Below, piece after piece: positions 23,299 through 30,967 of a stretch of DNA of 38,633 nt. The first letter of the stretch is position 1. Every line of letters begins with the position of its first letter. A program made the translations under genes and the position numbers. The DNA comes from Thiomicrospira sp. (GTDB lineage Bacteria; Pseudomonadota; Gammaproteobacteria; Thiomicrospirales; Thiomicrospiraceae), in the NCBI GenBank assembly GCA_030826915.1, contig JAUUDE010000058.1, positions 1 to 38,633 on the forward strand. The letters are read 5' to 3'. The notes under the pieces are model-generated. The model did no database searches, was not told where the DNA came from, and saw only the letters and a program-made list of their open reading frames with translations.

Positions 23299-24840
23299 TT
23301 AAAGTTTTTTTCTAATAAAATCAACACGATGTTGTATTGCCTCACGTTTTACATTGTCTATATTAGCAAGGTGTTTTATTTGTAGAGCCATTCTTGGATG
23401 CTGGTTAAATTCTTGTTCGTGTTTGAGTAAAAAAGCCCAGTATAAAGTGGTAAATGGACAGGCTTGCTCTCCAATAGAGTCTTCTGGTTTGTATTGGCAT
23501 TTGCTGCAGTATGGACTCATCTTTTGAATGTATTTTCCTGTGGCAACATAAGGTTTACTGGCCATAAATCCGCCATCTGCATACTGACTCATGCCTAATA
23601 CATTGGGTAGCTCAACCCATTCAACCGCATCCACGTACATTGCTAGATACCATTCATGAACTTCAATAGGGTTGGTTTCCCAGAGTTGAGCAAACAGGCC
23701 TGTTATCATGAGACGTTGAATATGATGGCCATATCCATGCTCTAAAACCTGTGAAATAGATTGCTGTAAACAGCGCATATCGGTTTTACCTGTCCAATAA
23801 AAAGAGGGCAAATTTTGTTGTGCGTCTAGATGGTTCCAGGTTTTCCAATCTGGCATTGAATGCCAGTAGAGTCCACGTACAAATTCTCGCCAGCCTAAAA
23901 TTTGGCGAATAAAACCCTCAACCGCTTCAATAGGTGCAAGGCCATCATGATAAGCCTGCTCAGCAGCCTGTATGACTTCCATTGGAGAGATTAATTTCAG
24001 ATTTAAGCTACTTGATAATAATGAGTGATAAAGAAAAGGTTCATCAAACCACATAGCATCTTGGTATTGCCCAAACAAGGCTAGGCGATTTTTAATAAAA
24101 TCTTCTAAGGCTTGTTGTGCATCTTTATGGGTAACAGGCCAATTAAAACTTGCAAGGCTACCTGAATGATTAGCAAATAAGTCAGAAACTATTTCTAAGA
24201 CGTCTTGAGTAATTTTATCTTTTGAAAAGACTGGCGATTTAACAATAAAACCAGGGCCTTTTTTGCCAAAACTACCCCGGTTTTTAGCATCAAAGTTCCA
24301 TTTTTCACCGCAAGGTTTTCCATTCTCCATTAAGATGCCTGTACGTTTTCTTAAATGGCGAACCCAGTATTCCATTACCGGTTTTTTACGTTGCGACATC
24401 CACTCACTAAACTCACCAGGCTGGCTAATAAAGTGACGATCAGCCAATACATTGAGTTTATGTTTAAATTTATTTGCCGTTGTTTTTAGCTGTTTGAGCA
24501 CTCGGTACTCTCCAGGTAAAACTACTTTAATGTCAGAAGCTAGATGCGATGATAGAAAGCAGCTCAGTGCTTCAGATAAATTGGTTGGTTTTTCAACGCC
24601 TTTTGTTGATAACTTTTCATAATGCACTTGCCAGCCTTTGTTTTGTAATGTTTCTGCAAAATGGCGCATAGCACTTAAAAACAAGGCGATACGCTGAGGG
24701 TGTGATTTTACATGCGTGCTTTCATCAATTACTTCAGCCATCCAAATCAAATCTTGGTTTGCATCAAACTCATCAAATAAAGCGGAGTTTAAATTAAGCT
24801 GATCTCCCAATACAATGCAAAGATTACGAATTTTTTTCAT
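23299..24840 (-). CDS. FeS-type prokaryotic (6-4) photolyase (cryptochrome/photolyase-related)
   Basis: 513 residues of the DPRP/FeS-BCP class: it starts [20 protein letters not shown] and contains [32 protein letters not shown] and [23 protein letters not shown]. Cysteines 357, 445, 448 and 461 have the same spacing (88, 3, 13) as the [4Fe-4S] ligands reported for Agrobacterium PhrB (350, 438, 441, 454), so a cluster is expected. Family members repair (6-4) photoproducts and use a 6,7-dimethyl-8-ribityllumazine antenna. Its ATG overlaps the DUF2256 stop in ATGA, so it is translationally coupled, third in the unit cryptochrome-DUF2256-FeS photolyase. Confidence 0.95.
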   Translation of the reverse strand: MKKIRNLCIVLGDQLNLNSALFDEFDANQDLIWMAEVIDESTHVKSHPQRIALFLSAMRHFAETLQNKGWQVHYEKLSTKGVEKPTNLSEALSCFLSSHLASDIKVVLPGEYRVLKQLKTTANKFKHKLNVLADRHFISQPGEFSEWMSQRKKPVMEYWVRHLRKRTGILMENGKPCGEKWNFDAKNRGSFGKKGPGFIVKSPVFSKDKITQDVLEIVSDLFANHSGSLASFNWPVTHKDAQQALEDFIKNRLALFGQYQDAMWFDEPFLYHSLLSSSLNLKLISPMEVIQAAEQAYHDGLAPIEAVEGFIRQILGWREFVRGLYWHSMPDWKTWNHLDAQQNLPSFYWTGKTDMRCLQQSISQVLEHGYGHHIQRLMITGLFAQLWETNPIEVHEWYLAMYVDAVEWVELPNVLGMSQYADGGFMASKPYVATGKYIQKMSPYCSKCQYKPEDSIGEQACPFTTLYWAFLLKHEQEFNQHPRMALQIKHLANIDNVKREAIQHRVDFIRKKL

Positions 24841-25007
24841 GGCGTTTCCTTATTTTGGCGACGAAATTGTTTTGCAGCACGTTGGCATTTTTCACTGCAA
24901 TAAACTACGTTTCCCCAATCTCTTTCCCACTTTTTACGCCATACAAAAGGGCGTTGGCAAATAGGGCATATTTTGCTTGGAAGATGTTGTTTTTTAATAC
25001 CTTTCAT
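24837..25007 (-). CDS. DUF2256 small zinc-finger-like protein
   Basis: A 56-residue protein read directly from the DNA: it begins [20 protein letters not shown], continues [21 protein letters not shown], and ends QNKETP. The CxxC plus CxxxC cysteines form a probable zinc site, and the whole pattern is DUF2256. It starts 28 bp after the cryptochrome stop and its TGA overlaps the FeS photolyase start (ATGA). DUF2256 genes habitually lie beside photolyase genes, so a role as a photolyase accessory is likely but not demonstrated. Confidence 0.93.
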   Translation of the reverse strand: MKGIKKQHLPSKICPICQRPFVWRKKWERDWGNVVYCSEKCQRAAKQFRRQNKETP

Positions 25008-25035
25008 TGTTTGCTAACAGCTCACTCATAATTCA

Positions 25036-26598
25036 TTAAAATAGGCTTAATTGATTGTCTGGTACAGTATTTTTAGATGTGTTACCAGGACTAGAAGTTT
25101 TATTTTTCGCAGTTTTAGAACGGGTGTTTTTTGTTCTTTTTGCTCGACTGCCATGAGTTATAAATACACTTTTAGCCTGTCGTTTAGCATCAGGATCTTT
25201 GCGTAAGCTAGCCAATGCGTCTTTGGCTTGTTTTGCACTTTCATCTATATCTACCAAGGGGGCTGGATAATCTTGACCAATAAAGACACTAAAATGGTTT
25301 TGCCATTCCACAGGCATAGTCCAGGGCTGGTGAATATATTCCACTGGTACCGCTTGCAGCTCTGGACACCAAGTTTTGATGAATAATCCCAAAGGGTCAT
25401 GGTCTTTACCCTGTTTTACAGGGCTGTAAACTCGCATGGCGTTAATCCCGGTTGTACCAGACTGCATCTGAATTTGACTATAATGAATGCCAGGCTCATA
25501 ATCGGTAAACAATTGCGCTAGAGGTGGGGCAATTAAACGCCAATCAATCCAAAGTTGATAGCTAGCAAATGACACAACCATTGCGCGCATTCTAAAAGGC
25601 AACCACCCCGTTACTTTTAAGCATCTCATGCAGGCATCAACCATAGGTACACCTGTTTGTCCTTTTAACCAGGCCTGTAAAAATTTCTGGCTATTAGGAT
25701 TCTCTGCTCTGAGATATTCGGTTGCTGCATGTAAGCAATGTCGTTCTATTTGCGGTTCAGTTTCGAGTTTTTGCATGAAATGACTTTGCCAAAAACACCG
25801 AGAAATAAAAGCAGTCAGGCCACGTTGCTGATTTGCAGGGGCCAGGCTTTGTCTTAGTTGAGCGGCTTGAATGACTTCACGAATGGATAAACTGCCCCAA
25901 GTTAAATGGGGGCTTAAACGGGAAGAATTTTGGGGGGCTTTAATCGGGTTGGCAATATCAAATAAATAGTTACCCACACGTTGGGTTAGAAATCTATTTA
26001 GTAACTTTAGACCCAGTGAACGGCCACCTTTTTGAATCTGTTCTTTGTGAGAAATTGCAGGGGGGAGAGGTAAGTCATTGGGTAAGCTTTTTTGCGCTTG
26101 CACAAAAGTTAAAGAATCTGGTTCGGGTAAGCAGGCCTGGTTAAAAAACTGATTTGCTTGGCTTTGCCAATAATCTCGTTGACTTTTTCCTCGATGAATG
26201 GGGTGCTGTTTAAATTCGTTCCAAGGAATATTACGCTGTTTTAACCAGGCCAAAACCTTTTGATCTCGTGCAAAAGTCCATAAGTTACCTGTCTCTTGGT
26301 GGCTCCATATACCCGCAATTTGATATTGATTTTGAAGTTGTTCAAATACCTCAATTACCTCACCATACAATTGAATTAAAGGCTGACCTAATCGATTTAA
26401 ATTATGGTTTAGTTCGATTAAGCAGTCATGAATAAACCGCCAATGGCGCAAACTGGCATCTTTTTGCAGCCAGAGTTCAGGTTCAAAAATGTATACAGGT
26501 AGAACCACGCCTTTTTGAACCGCCATATAGAGCGGAGCGTGATCAATTGTGCGTAAATCTCGTTTAAACCAAACAATTTGTATAATCGGTTTCTTCAT
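25036..26598 (-). CDS. Atypical photolyase/cryptochrome with basic tail ending in clamp-binding motif
   Basis: 520 residues. The N-terminal antenna fold starts IIQIVWFKRDLRTIDHAPL. The FAD domain has SRLSPHLTWGSLSIREV (226-242), GQTGVPMVDACMRCL (313-327) and GWLPFRMRAM. Where photolyases have WQW followed by TGTDAAPYFRIFNP, this protein has IQM (376-378), then QSGTTGINAMRVYSPVKQ, so two functional tryptophans are missing. Residues about 468-515 form a Lys/Arg/Ser-rich, probably disordered tail, and the last five residues, QLSLF (516-520), exactly match the bacterial sliding-clamp-binding consensus QL[SD]LF. It is first in the unit with DUF2256 and the FeS photolyase, behind a triple phased operator. 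Repair or signalling function is open. Confidence 0.93.
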   Translation of the reverse strand: MKKPIIQIVWFKRDLRTIDHAPLYMAVQKGVVLPVYIFEPELWLQKDASLRHWRFIHDCLIELNHNLNRLGQPLIQLYGEVIEVFEQLQNQYQIAGIWSHQETGNLWTFARDQKVLAWLKQRNIPWNEFKQHPIHRGKSQRDYWQSQANQFFNQACLPEPDSLTFVQAQKSLPNDLPLPPAISHKEQIQKGGRSLGLKLLNRFLTQRVGNYLFDIANPIKAPQNSSRLSPHLTWGSLSIREVIQAAQLRQSLAPANQQRGLTAFISRCFWQSHFMQKLETEPQIERHCLHAATEYLRAENPNSQKFLQAWLKGQTGVPMVDACMRCLKVTGWLPFRMRAMVVSFASYQLWIDWRLIAPPLAQLFTDYEPGIHYSQIQMQSGTTGINAMRVYSPVKQGKDHDPLGLFIKTWCPELQAVPVEYIHQPWTMPVEWQNHFSVFIGQDYPAPLVDIDESAKQAKDALASLRKDPDAKRQAKSVFITHGSRAKRTKNTRSKTAKNKTSSPGNTSKNTVPDNQLSLF

Positions 26599-27054
26599 GG
26601 GGTAATCTAAATAGTTACGCTGTATTGTCTCTGGTTACTGTAATTTAGTTAACTGCAAACAGAGTAAATTGATGTTTAAAGTACTTTTAATTAATTGTAC
26701 TTTATCTGTACCTAAGTTATACAAAATATTCATAGTATGACACTTAGCTTTTTTAATGCCAATTTAATATTGACTGCTGCTTAAAGCTCTAATGGTGCAG
26801 TTCAAGTCGTTTTTAGCTTTAAAGAAATTTAGTGTTTTACTCTTGCTCTATAAGCTGATTAAGTAAAATTTATATTAAGGAGTGGGAATGGTTAATTAGC
26901 CATGTATATGCTCTATTTCTTAGGAATATTTCATTATTCAAGACAGAATTAGTTGTGTTGACGTTTAACAAAGTCTATCTAGATTTAATGTGCCAATGAA
27001 GTTCGCAGTTAGAAAGAGTTGCTGTTTTATATAACTAAATAGTTCATTCACTCA
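26599..27054. other. 456-bp gene-free region with the cryptochrome operon promoter
   Basis: No credible gene was seen on either strand. The left part (26690-26725) carries the triple phased operator listed separately; the putative leader of the cryptochrome gene is about 80-100 nt. The rest (26730-27054) is AT-rich and unremarkable, lying between the 3' end of the secreted unknown gene and the cryptochrome promoter. No terminator with a GC stem was found. Confidence 0.6.
26696..26723 (-). promoter_or_regulatory. Triple 11-bp-phased operator of cryptochrome operon
   Basis: On the minus strand TGTATA, GGTACA and AGTACA start exactly 11 bp apart (plus coordinates 26718-26723, 26707-26712, 26696-26701). 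Three consecutive 11-bp direct repeats with TACA/TATA cores match the arrangement described for Thermus CarH operators. It lies about 100 bp upstream of the cryptochrome start codon at 26598. Confidence 0.65.
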
Positions 27055-27762
27055 TCAATTCTCTTTATTAATAGTCGGGATACTGAATTGATAATAGGGT
27101 CTTAGTTGTCCTTCAAATGAATATGAGAAATCATAGGTTGCTTGGTTTAGGTCTGGCCGTTTCAAGGGATTGGTTGGTAGATGTTTGGTTAACCTAGCTG
27201 TTAGGTTATCAAATTCAATACTTTCTTCTACAATCATTGGATAATAGCCATCCAAAAATTTACGCATGTAAGGCCCACGTTGAATAGAAAATCCATTTTT
27301 AATTGTTTTTAGTGTCTTACTTTCTCCGCTAATGCATATTTGTGCATCGCTACTAACATTGTTTAAAACTACTCCGCTATTTTCTACTTTAATGTGTTCT
27401 ATGCCTTTGTAAGAAAGGACTTTGATATTTCTTGTGAGATCGGGTTGGTATGCAACTTCTATTTTATTGATTGCATCCAATTTAAAATGACATTGAGAGA
27501 ATTCAATCCAACCTGTTTTAATGCTCTGATTATTAATTTTTAAGTTATTTTTTAACCAGTAGCTGTCTTTGGTGGCTTTGTCACTCCAAACTAAATCTTC
27601 TGAGGCTACCATCATTGCGTCTAAGTTGGAATCGTCTAATAACCACGCCTTTTCCTCTGGGGTTAAGCCATCTAAGCTTTGACTAATTTCAATTTCTGCA
27701 ACGACAGCAGTAGGCAGGGTAAAAAGAGTTGTGATTAACGTAATATAAAACAAGTTTTTCAT
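27055..27762 (-). CDS. Exported protein of unknown function
   Basis: A 235-residue protein with a Sec signal peptide (MKNLFYITLITTLFTLPTAVVA, cut near residue 22). The mature part is mostly beta-like, with KINNQSIKTGWIEFSQCHFKLDAINKIEVAYQP and SYKGIEHIKVENSGVVLNNVS; two cysteines could pair. No family is recognised. The start lies in the divergent region holding five 11-bp TGTATA-type repeats, shared with the DUF3429 gene, so it is a candidate light-regulated periplasmic protein. Confidence 0.75.
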   Translation of the reverse strand: MKNLFYITLITTLFTLPTAVVAEIEISQSLDGLTPEEKAWLLDDSNLDAMMVASEDLVWSDKATKDSYWLKNNLKINNQSIKTGWIEFSQCHFKLDAINKIEVAYQPDLTRNIKVLSYKGIEHIKVENSGVVLNNVSSDAQICISGESKTLKTIKNGFSIQRGPYMRKFLDGYYPMIVEESIEFDNLTARLTKHLPTNPLKRPDLNQATYDFSYSFEGQLRPYYQFSIPTINKEN

Positions 27763-27813
27763 GGTAAGTAAGTCCAGGTTATGAGGATTCTACTTTAGCA
27801 TAGAATGCATTTT

Positions 27814-27863
27814 TGTATTATATATGTATAATTTTAGTTATGCTTATGTATAGAAATTGTATT
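27814..27863 (+). promoter_or_regulatory. Five-unit 11-bp-phased operator upstream of DUF3429
   Basis: Units start at 27814 (TGTATT), 27825 (TGTATA), 27836 (AGTTAT, degenerate), 27847 (TGTATA) and 27858 (TGTATT): exact 11-bp steps over 50 bp. TGTATAAT at 27825-27832 includes a perfect -10 hexamer TATAAT (27827-27832). The array ends just before the Shine-Dalgarno AAGGAG (27867-27872). This is the clearest operator in the window. Confidence 0.7.
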
Positions 27864-27877
27864 CTGAAGGAGTCAAT

Positions 27878-28345
27878 ATGCACCCTGTTAATATAGCTCG
27901 TACCTTAACCTACTTGGGTACCTTACCTTTTTGGTATGGAGCATTGTTTGCTTTTGATCTAGCTCCACTGAGCCAACAGATTACAATCAATTTTTCCGAA
28001 GTTTTAATCGGGTATGCAGCGGTTATTCTAAGTTTTATTGCGGGTATTCATTGGGGCGTTGCGCTGAGCTATTTAACAGCTGGCCATGTTGCTCCAAAAA
28101 AATCTTATGAAACAATCGCTTTGTTTATTTGCTCTAATGTGATTGCTTTGTGGGCTTGGGCGATGTTGTTATGGACACCAACTAGTGTTGCATTTTTTGG
28201 CTTGGCATTGGCGTTTGTTTGCTTAATTTTTGTTGATTGGAAGTGGGCAAATTTTTCAAATAGCCAACCATGGTTTTGGAAATTACGTTGGCATGCTAGT
28301 AGCGTGGCGATTTTGTCGATGTTACTGAATGCATTCATGTCATGA
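27878..28345 (+). CDS. DUF3429 membrane protein
   Basis: About 155 residues with five hydrophobic segments, including ARTLTYLGTLPFWYGALFAF at the start, VLIGYAAVILSFIAGIHWGVALSYL, and IALFICSNVIALWAWAMLLW. These match DUF3429, small inner-membrane proteins of unknown function. ATG 27878 has AAGGAG five bases upstream and is preferred to TTG 27857. The stop overlaps the next start as ATGA, so it is translationally coupled to the exonuclease/GIY-YIG gene. It sits behind the five-unit operator. Confidence 0.9.
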   Translation: MHPVNIARTLTYLGTLPFWYGALFAFDLAPLSQQITINFSEVLIGYAAVILSFIAGIHWGVALSYLTAGHVAPKKSYETIALFICSNVIALWAWAMLLWTPTSVAFFGLALAFVCLIFVDWKWANFSNSQPWFWKLRWHASSVAILSMLLNAFMS

Positions 28346-29796
28346 AATCTAATGCTTGGGTAGATAATTGGTCTGATGAAGCTAAGTGGCGTGACTTTAT
28401 TTTTCTAGATGTTGAAACCACAGGTGGTAAGCATCAACGTGACAGCATTACAGAAATTGGTTTATTCCATGTTCGCCAAGGAGAACTCGTTCAAACATGG
28501 CAAAGCTTTATTCAGCCTAGGCAATCCATTCCACCTTGGATTACCCGTTTGACAGGTATCTCTAATTCAATGGTGGCCGATGCGCCTAAATTTAAAGAGG
28601 TAGCTGAGGAGCTTGTGAGTCTATTAGAGGGCAAGATTCTGGTTGCTCACAACGCTCGATTTGACTACAGTTTTTTAAAGAGTGAATTTGATAGAGTCGG
28701 GATTAAGTGGAGGGTTACAACCCTTTGTACGGTTAAACTCTCTCGAGCACTTTTTAAAACTGAAAAGCGCCATGGTCTGGACCAAATTATTGAGCGGTTT
28801 GACATTCAGTGTAATGAACGTCATCGAGCTATGGATGATGCAAAAGTTTTATGGGAGTTTTTTCAAAAGCTTCCAAAATATCATACCTTTGATACTATTT
28901 GGCAAGCCATTTCTGTTCAGCTAAAACAACCAAGTTTACCGCCTAATTTATCACCAGATATTTTACAAGATTGTGAAAATTTACCTGGAGTATATCGTTT
29001 CTATGGATCAACAGGCCAAGTGCTTTATGTGGGTAAATCAATTCATTTACGTAGCCGTATATTAAGCCACTTTAATAATGATCATCGCACGTCTAAAGCA
29101 TTGCAAATGAGTAGCGAAATTCATGATGTTGATTGGACTTTGTGCAGCGGTGATTTGGGAGCTCAATTACTCGAGGCTAAAGAGATAAAGCGTTTATCAC
29201 CCAAGTTCAATGTAAAATTACGCAAAGTCACCAAGCTATGGAGCCTTGTTAAAAAAGTAGATAATCATAATTATGAAACTCTAGAAATAACTTCAATAGA
29301 GGGTCTTTGTGCTGAACAGCTCGACGGGCTTTTTGGCTTGTTTCGTTCTAAAAAACAAGCTGAGAAGGCGCTAGATAAATTAGCAAATGAACATAAACTT
29401 TGTCATCGATTGACAGGTCTTGAAAAGAAAAAGCAGGGTGCTTGCTTTGCTCATCAGGTAAAAAAATGCCAAGGCGCGTGTATTGGTAAAGAAACGCCTG
29501 CCATATATAATTTAAGGCTTTCAATGGCGTTAATGCCTTTTCAGCAGAAGGTTTGGCCATGGTCTTGTCCTATTATGGTCAAAGAGAGGGGAGGCGGTAC
29601 CAAAAAAGCTGCCATTCATGTTGTTCATAACTGGTGCTGGTTAGGTACAGTTTATAGCGAAGAGGAACTACACTCTTTATTAGAAAACCGTCAACAAGAA
29701 TATGTGATTGATTTAGACCAGTACCGAATTTTGTGTCAATTTTTACTAAAACCATCAAAAAATATTCAAATAACGCCAGTTCATGGTTTCTATTAA
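28342..29796 (+). CDS. DEDDh exonuclease fused to GIY-YIG (UvrC/Cho-like) nuclease
   Basis: 484 residues. The N-terminal DnaQ-like 3'-5' exonuclease (about 17-185) has DVETTGG (D23, E25), HNARFDYSFL (D108) and HRAMDD (H161, D166): all DEDDh residues are present. The GIY-YIG domain (about 213-300) has LPGVYRFYGSTGQVLYVGKS, LRSRILSHF and LLEAKEIK with the metal-site glutamate. The tail contains GACFAHQVKKCQGACIGKE, a UvrC-like Cys stretch. The architecture is known as an epsilon/UvrC-like fusion and suggests incision followed by trimming of damaged DNA. Its operon place (DUF3429-this-DUF2237) behind a LitR-type operator suggests light-induced dark repair to complement the photolyases. Confidence 0.93.
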   Translation: MKSNAWVDNWSDEAKWRDFIFLDVETTGGKHQRDSITEIGLFHVRQGELVQTWQSFIQPRQSIPPWITRLTGISNSMVADAPKFKEVAEELVSLLEGKILVAHNARFDYSFLKSEFDRVGIKWRVTTLCTVKLSRALFKTEKRHGLDQIIERFDIQCNERHRAMDDAKVLWEFFQKLPKYHTFDTIWQAISVQLKQPSLPPNLSPDILQDCENLPGVYRFYGSTGQVLYVGKSIHLRSRILSHFNNDHRTSKALQMSSEIHDVDWTLCSGDLGAQLLEAKEIKRLSPKFNVKLRKVTKLWSLVKKVDNHNYETLEITSIEGLCAEQLDGLFGLFRSKKQAEKALDKLANEHKLCHRLTGLEKKKQGACFAHQVKKCQGACIGKETPAIYNLRLSMALMPFQQKVWPWSCPIMVKERGGGTKKAAIHVVHNWCWLGTVYSEEELHSLLENRQQEYVIDLDQYRILCQFLLKPSKNIQITPVHGFY

Positions 29797-29837
29797 TGAA
29801 GGTAATCATGACAATGAAAGAGAAGAAAGGAACCAAG

Positions 29838-30224
29838 ATGACCGCACAGAACTCAGAGATTAAAAAACGTAACTTACTGGGCACAGAACTACAAACTTGT
29901 TCTTTTGAACCTTTAACGGGGTTTTATCGAGACGGGCTTTGCCGGACAGATCAGTTTGATCGGGGGCGTCATGTGGTATGCGCTAAAGTTACGGATGATT
30001 TTTTAGAATTTTCTAAAAAGCAGGGCAACGATTTGTCCACGCCTATACCTAACATGTTTCCAGGGTTAAAAGCTGGCGACTTTTGGTGTTTGTGTGCATT
30101 GCGTTGGCTTGAAGCTTATAAAGCGGGTGTCGCACCTAAAATACGTTTTTTAGCGACGGATGAAGCGGTTTTAAACTACATTACCATTGAAGAACTCAAA
30201 CCTTTTGCCCTGGATTTAAATTGA
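29838..30224 (+). CDS. DUF2237 family protein
   Basis: About 128 residues matching DUF2237: NLLGTELQTCSFEPLTGFYR, DGLCRTDQFDRGRHVVCAKV, FSKKQGNDLSTPIPNMFPGLK and GDFWCLCALRWLEAYKAG. Conserved cysteines suggest a metal or redox site; the function is unknown. ATG 29838 has AAAGGA upstream; in-frame ATGs at 29808 and 29814 are possible longer starts. It is 41 bp behind the exonuclease/GIY-YIG gene and probably the last gene of that unit; the flavin reductase gene converges on it. Confidence 0.9.
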   Translation: MTAQNSEIKKRNLLGTELQTCSFEPLTGFYRDGLCRTDQFDRGRHVVCAKVTDDFLEFSKKQGNDLSTPIPNMFPGLKAGDFWCLCALRWLEAYKAGVAPKIRFLATDEAVLNYITIEELKPFALDLN

Positions 30225-30256
30225 TGTTTACACCTGAATGTTAAATTAAGCGTTAA

Positions 30257-30895
30257 TTAATTGCTAAGAAAGCGTGTTAAATTTTCTGCAGAAGGCTGTT
30301 CATAGGTATCAATAAGGTTGAATTTATAGTAACTGTTTAACCCACTAATGCCTAAACTTTTACTTAATTCTAAATCCAGTCCACCATCGGGTGTTTGAGG
30401 GATGATATTTAAAATGATTTCTTGAACCTCTCCAATCATCAGTCGAGTGTTATTTTGTTTTATCGGTATTTCTTCTACAAAATGTAAGCCATATTTAATG
30501 TTTGATTCTTTAACAAATGGGGCAGGGAAATCGGGCAAAAATTCTTCTTGTAAACCACATTGGGTAAATTCAGATTCATTCTTATCAAACTTGTAAGAGC
30601 TTAAATGAGCCTGTTGAGCAAACTCTGGATGAACATGGTTAATGGTGTAAGAGCCCATTTCTTTTATGTTGTCATAGGTGTGTCTGGGCACATGGCCGGG
30701 CGGCCGTAAAACAAAGCCAACCAAAGCTGGGTCGCTACCTAGGTGAACCACAGAACTAAACACGGCTAAATTGGTTTGACCTTGAGAATCTATGCTGCCA
30801 ATTAAATTAGCAGGTTTAATCCCTGTAATTGAATTAATTAGGTGAATTCTTTGTTTAAGGTTTAATGCTTGTATTTGTTCAGAATTAAGGTGCAT
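30257..30895 (-). CDS. Flavin reductase-like (FMN-binding split barrel) protein
   Basis: 212 residues of the flavin reductase-like family: a helical start, then ANLIGSIDSQGQTNLAVFSSVVHLGSDPALVGFVLRP (FMN-binding split barrel) and NIKEMGSYTINHVHPEFAQQA. It binds FMN; the partner is unknown. Flavin chemistry fits a window full of flavoproteins (photolyases, LOV proteins, PdxH). It lies downstream of the ABC1-kinase gene on the same strand, separated by a perfect palindrome at 30944, and converges with DUF2237. Confidence 0.9.
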   Translation of the reverse strand: MHLNSEQIQALNLKQRIHLINSITGIKPANLIGSIDSQGQTNLAVFSSVVHLGSDPALVGFVLRPPGHVPRHTYDNIKEMGSYTINHVHPEFAQQAHLSSYKFDKNESEFTQCGLQEEFLPDFPAPFVKESNIKYGLHFVEEIPIKQNNTRLMIGEVQEIILNIIPQTPDGGLDLELSKSLGISGLNSYYKFNLIDTYEQPSAENLTRFLSN

Positions 30896-30943
30896 TTATA
30901 TTCCAAGTTACATTCAAAATTAAGGTAAAAAGTTATAGTTAAG

Positions 30944-30961
30944 GCAACCAGGCCTGGTTGC
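30944..30961. terminator. Perfect 18-bp palindrome, terminator-like
   Basis: GCAACCAGGCCTGGTTGC is a perfect palindrome between the ABC1-kinase stop and the flavin reductase start. It can fold as a 7-bp stem with a GGCC loop, and on the plus strand it is followed by CTTTAATTT. It could end the ABC1 transcript, but no proper T-run follows on the minus strand. Its centre is the over-represented word ACCAGGCCTG. Confidence 0.45.
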
Positions 30962-30967
30962 TTTAAT

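Noticed and set aside
30944-30961. Palindrome as a transposon end or attachment site
   Set aside because: No transposase, target duplication or second end is near; terminator or iterated-word explanation is simpler.
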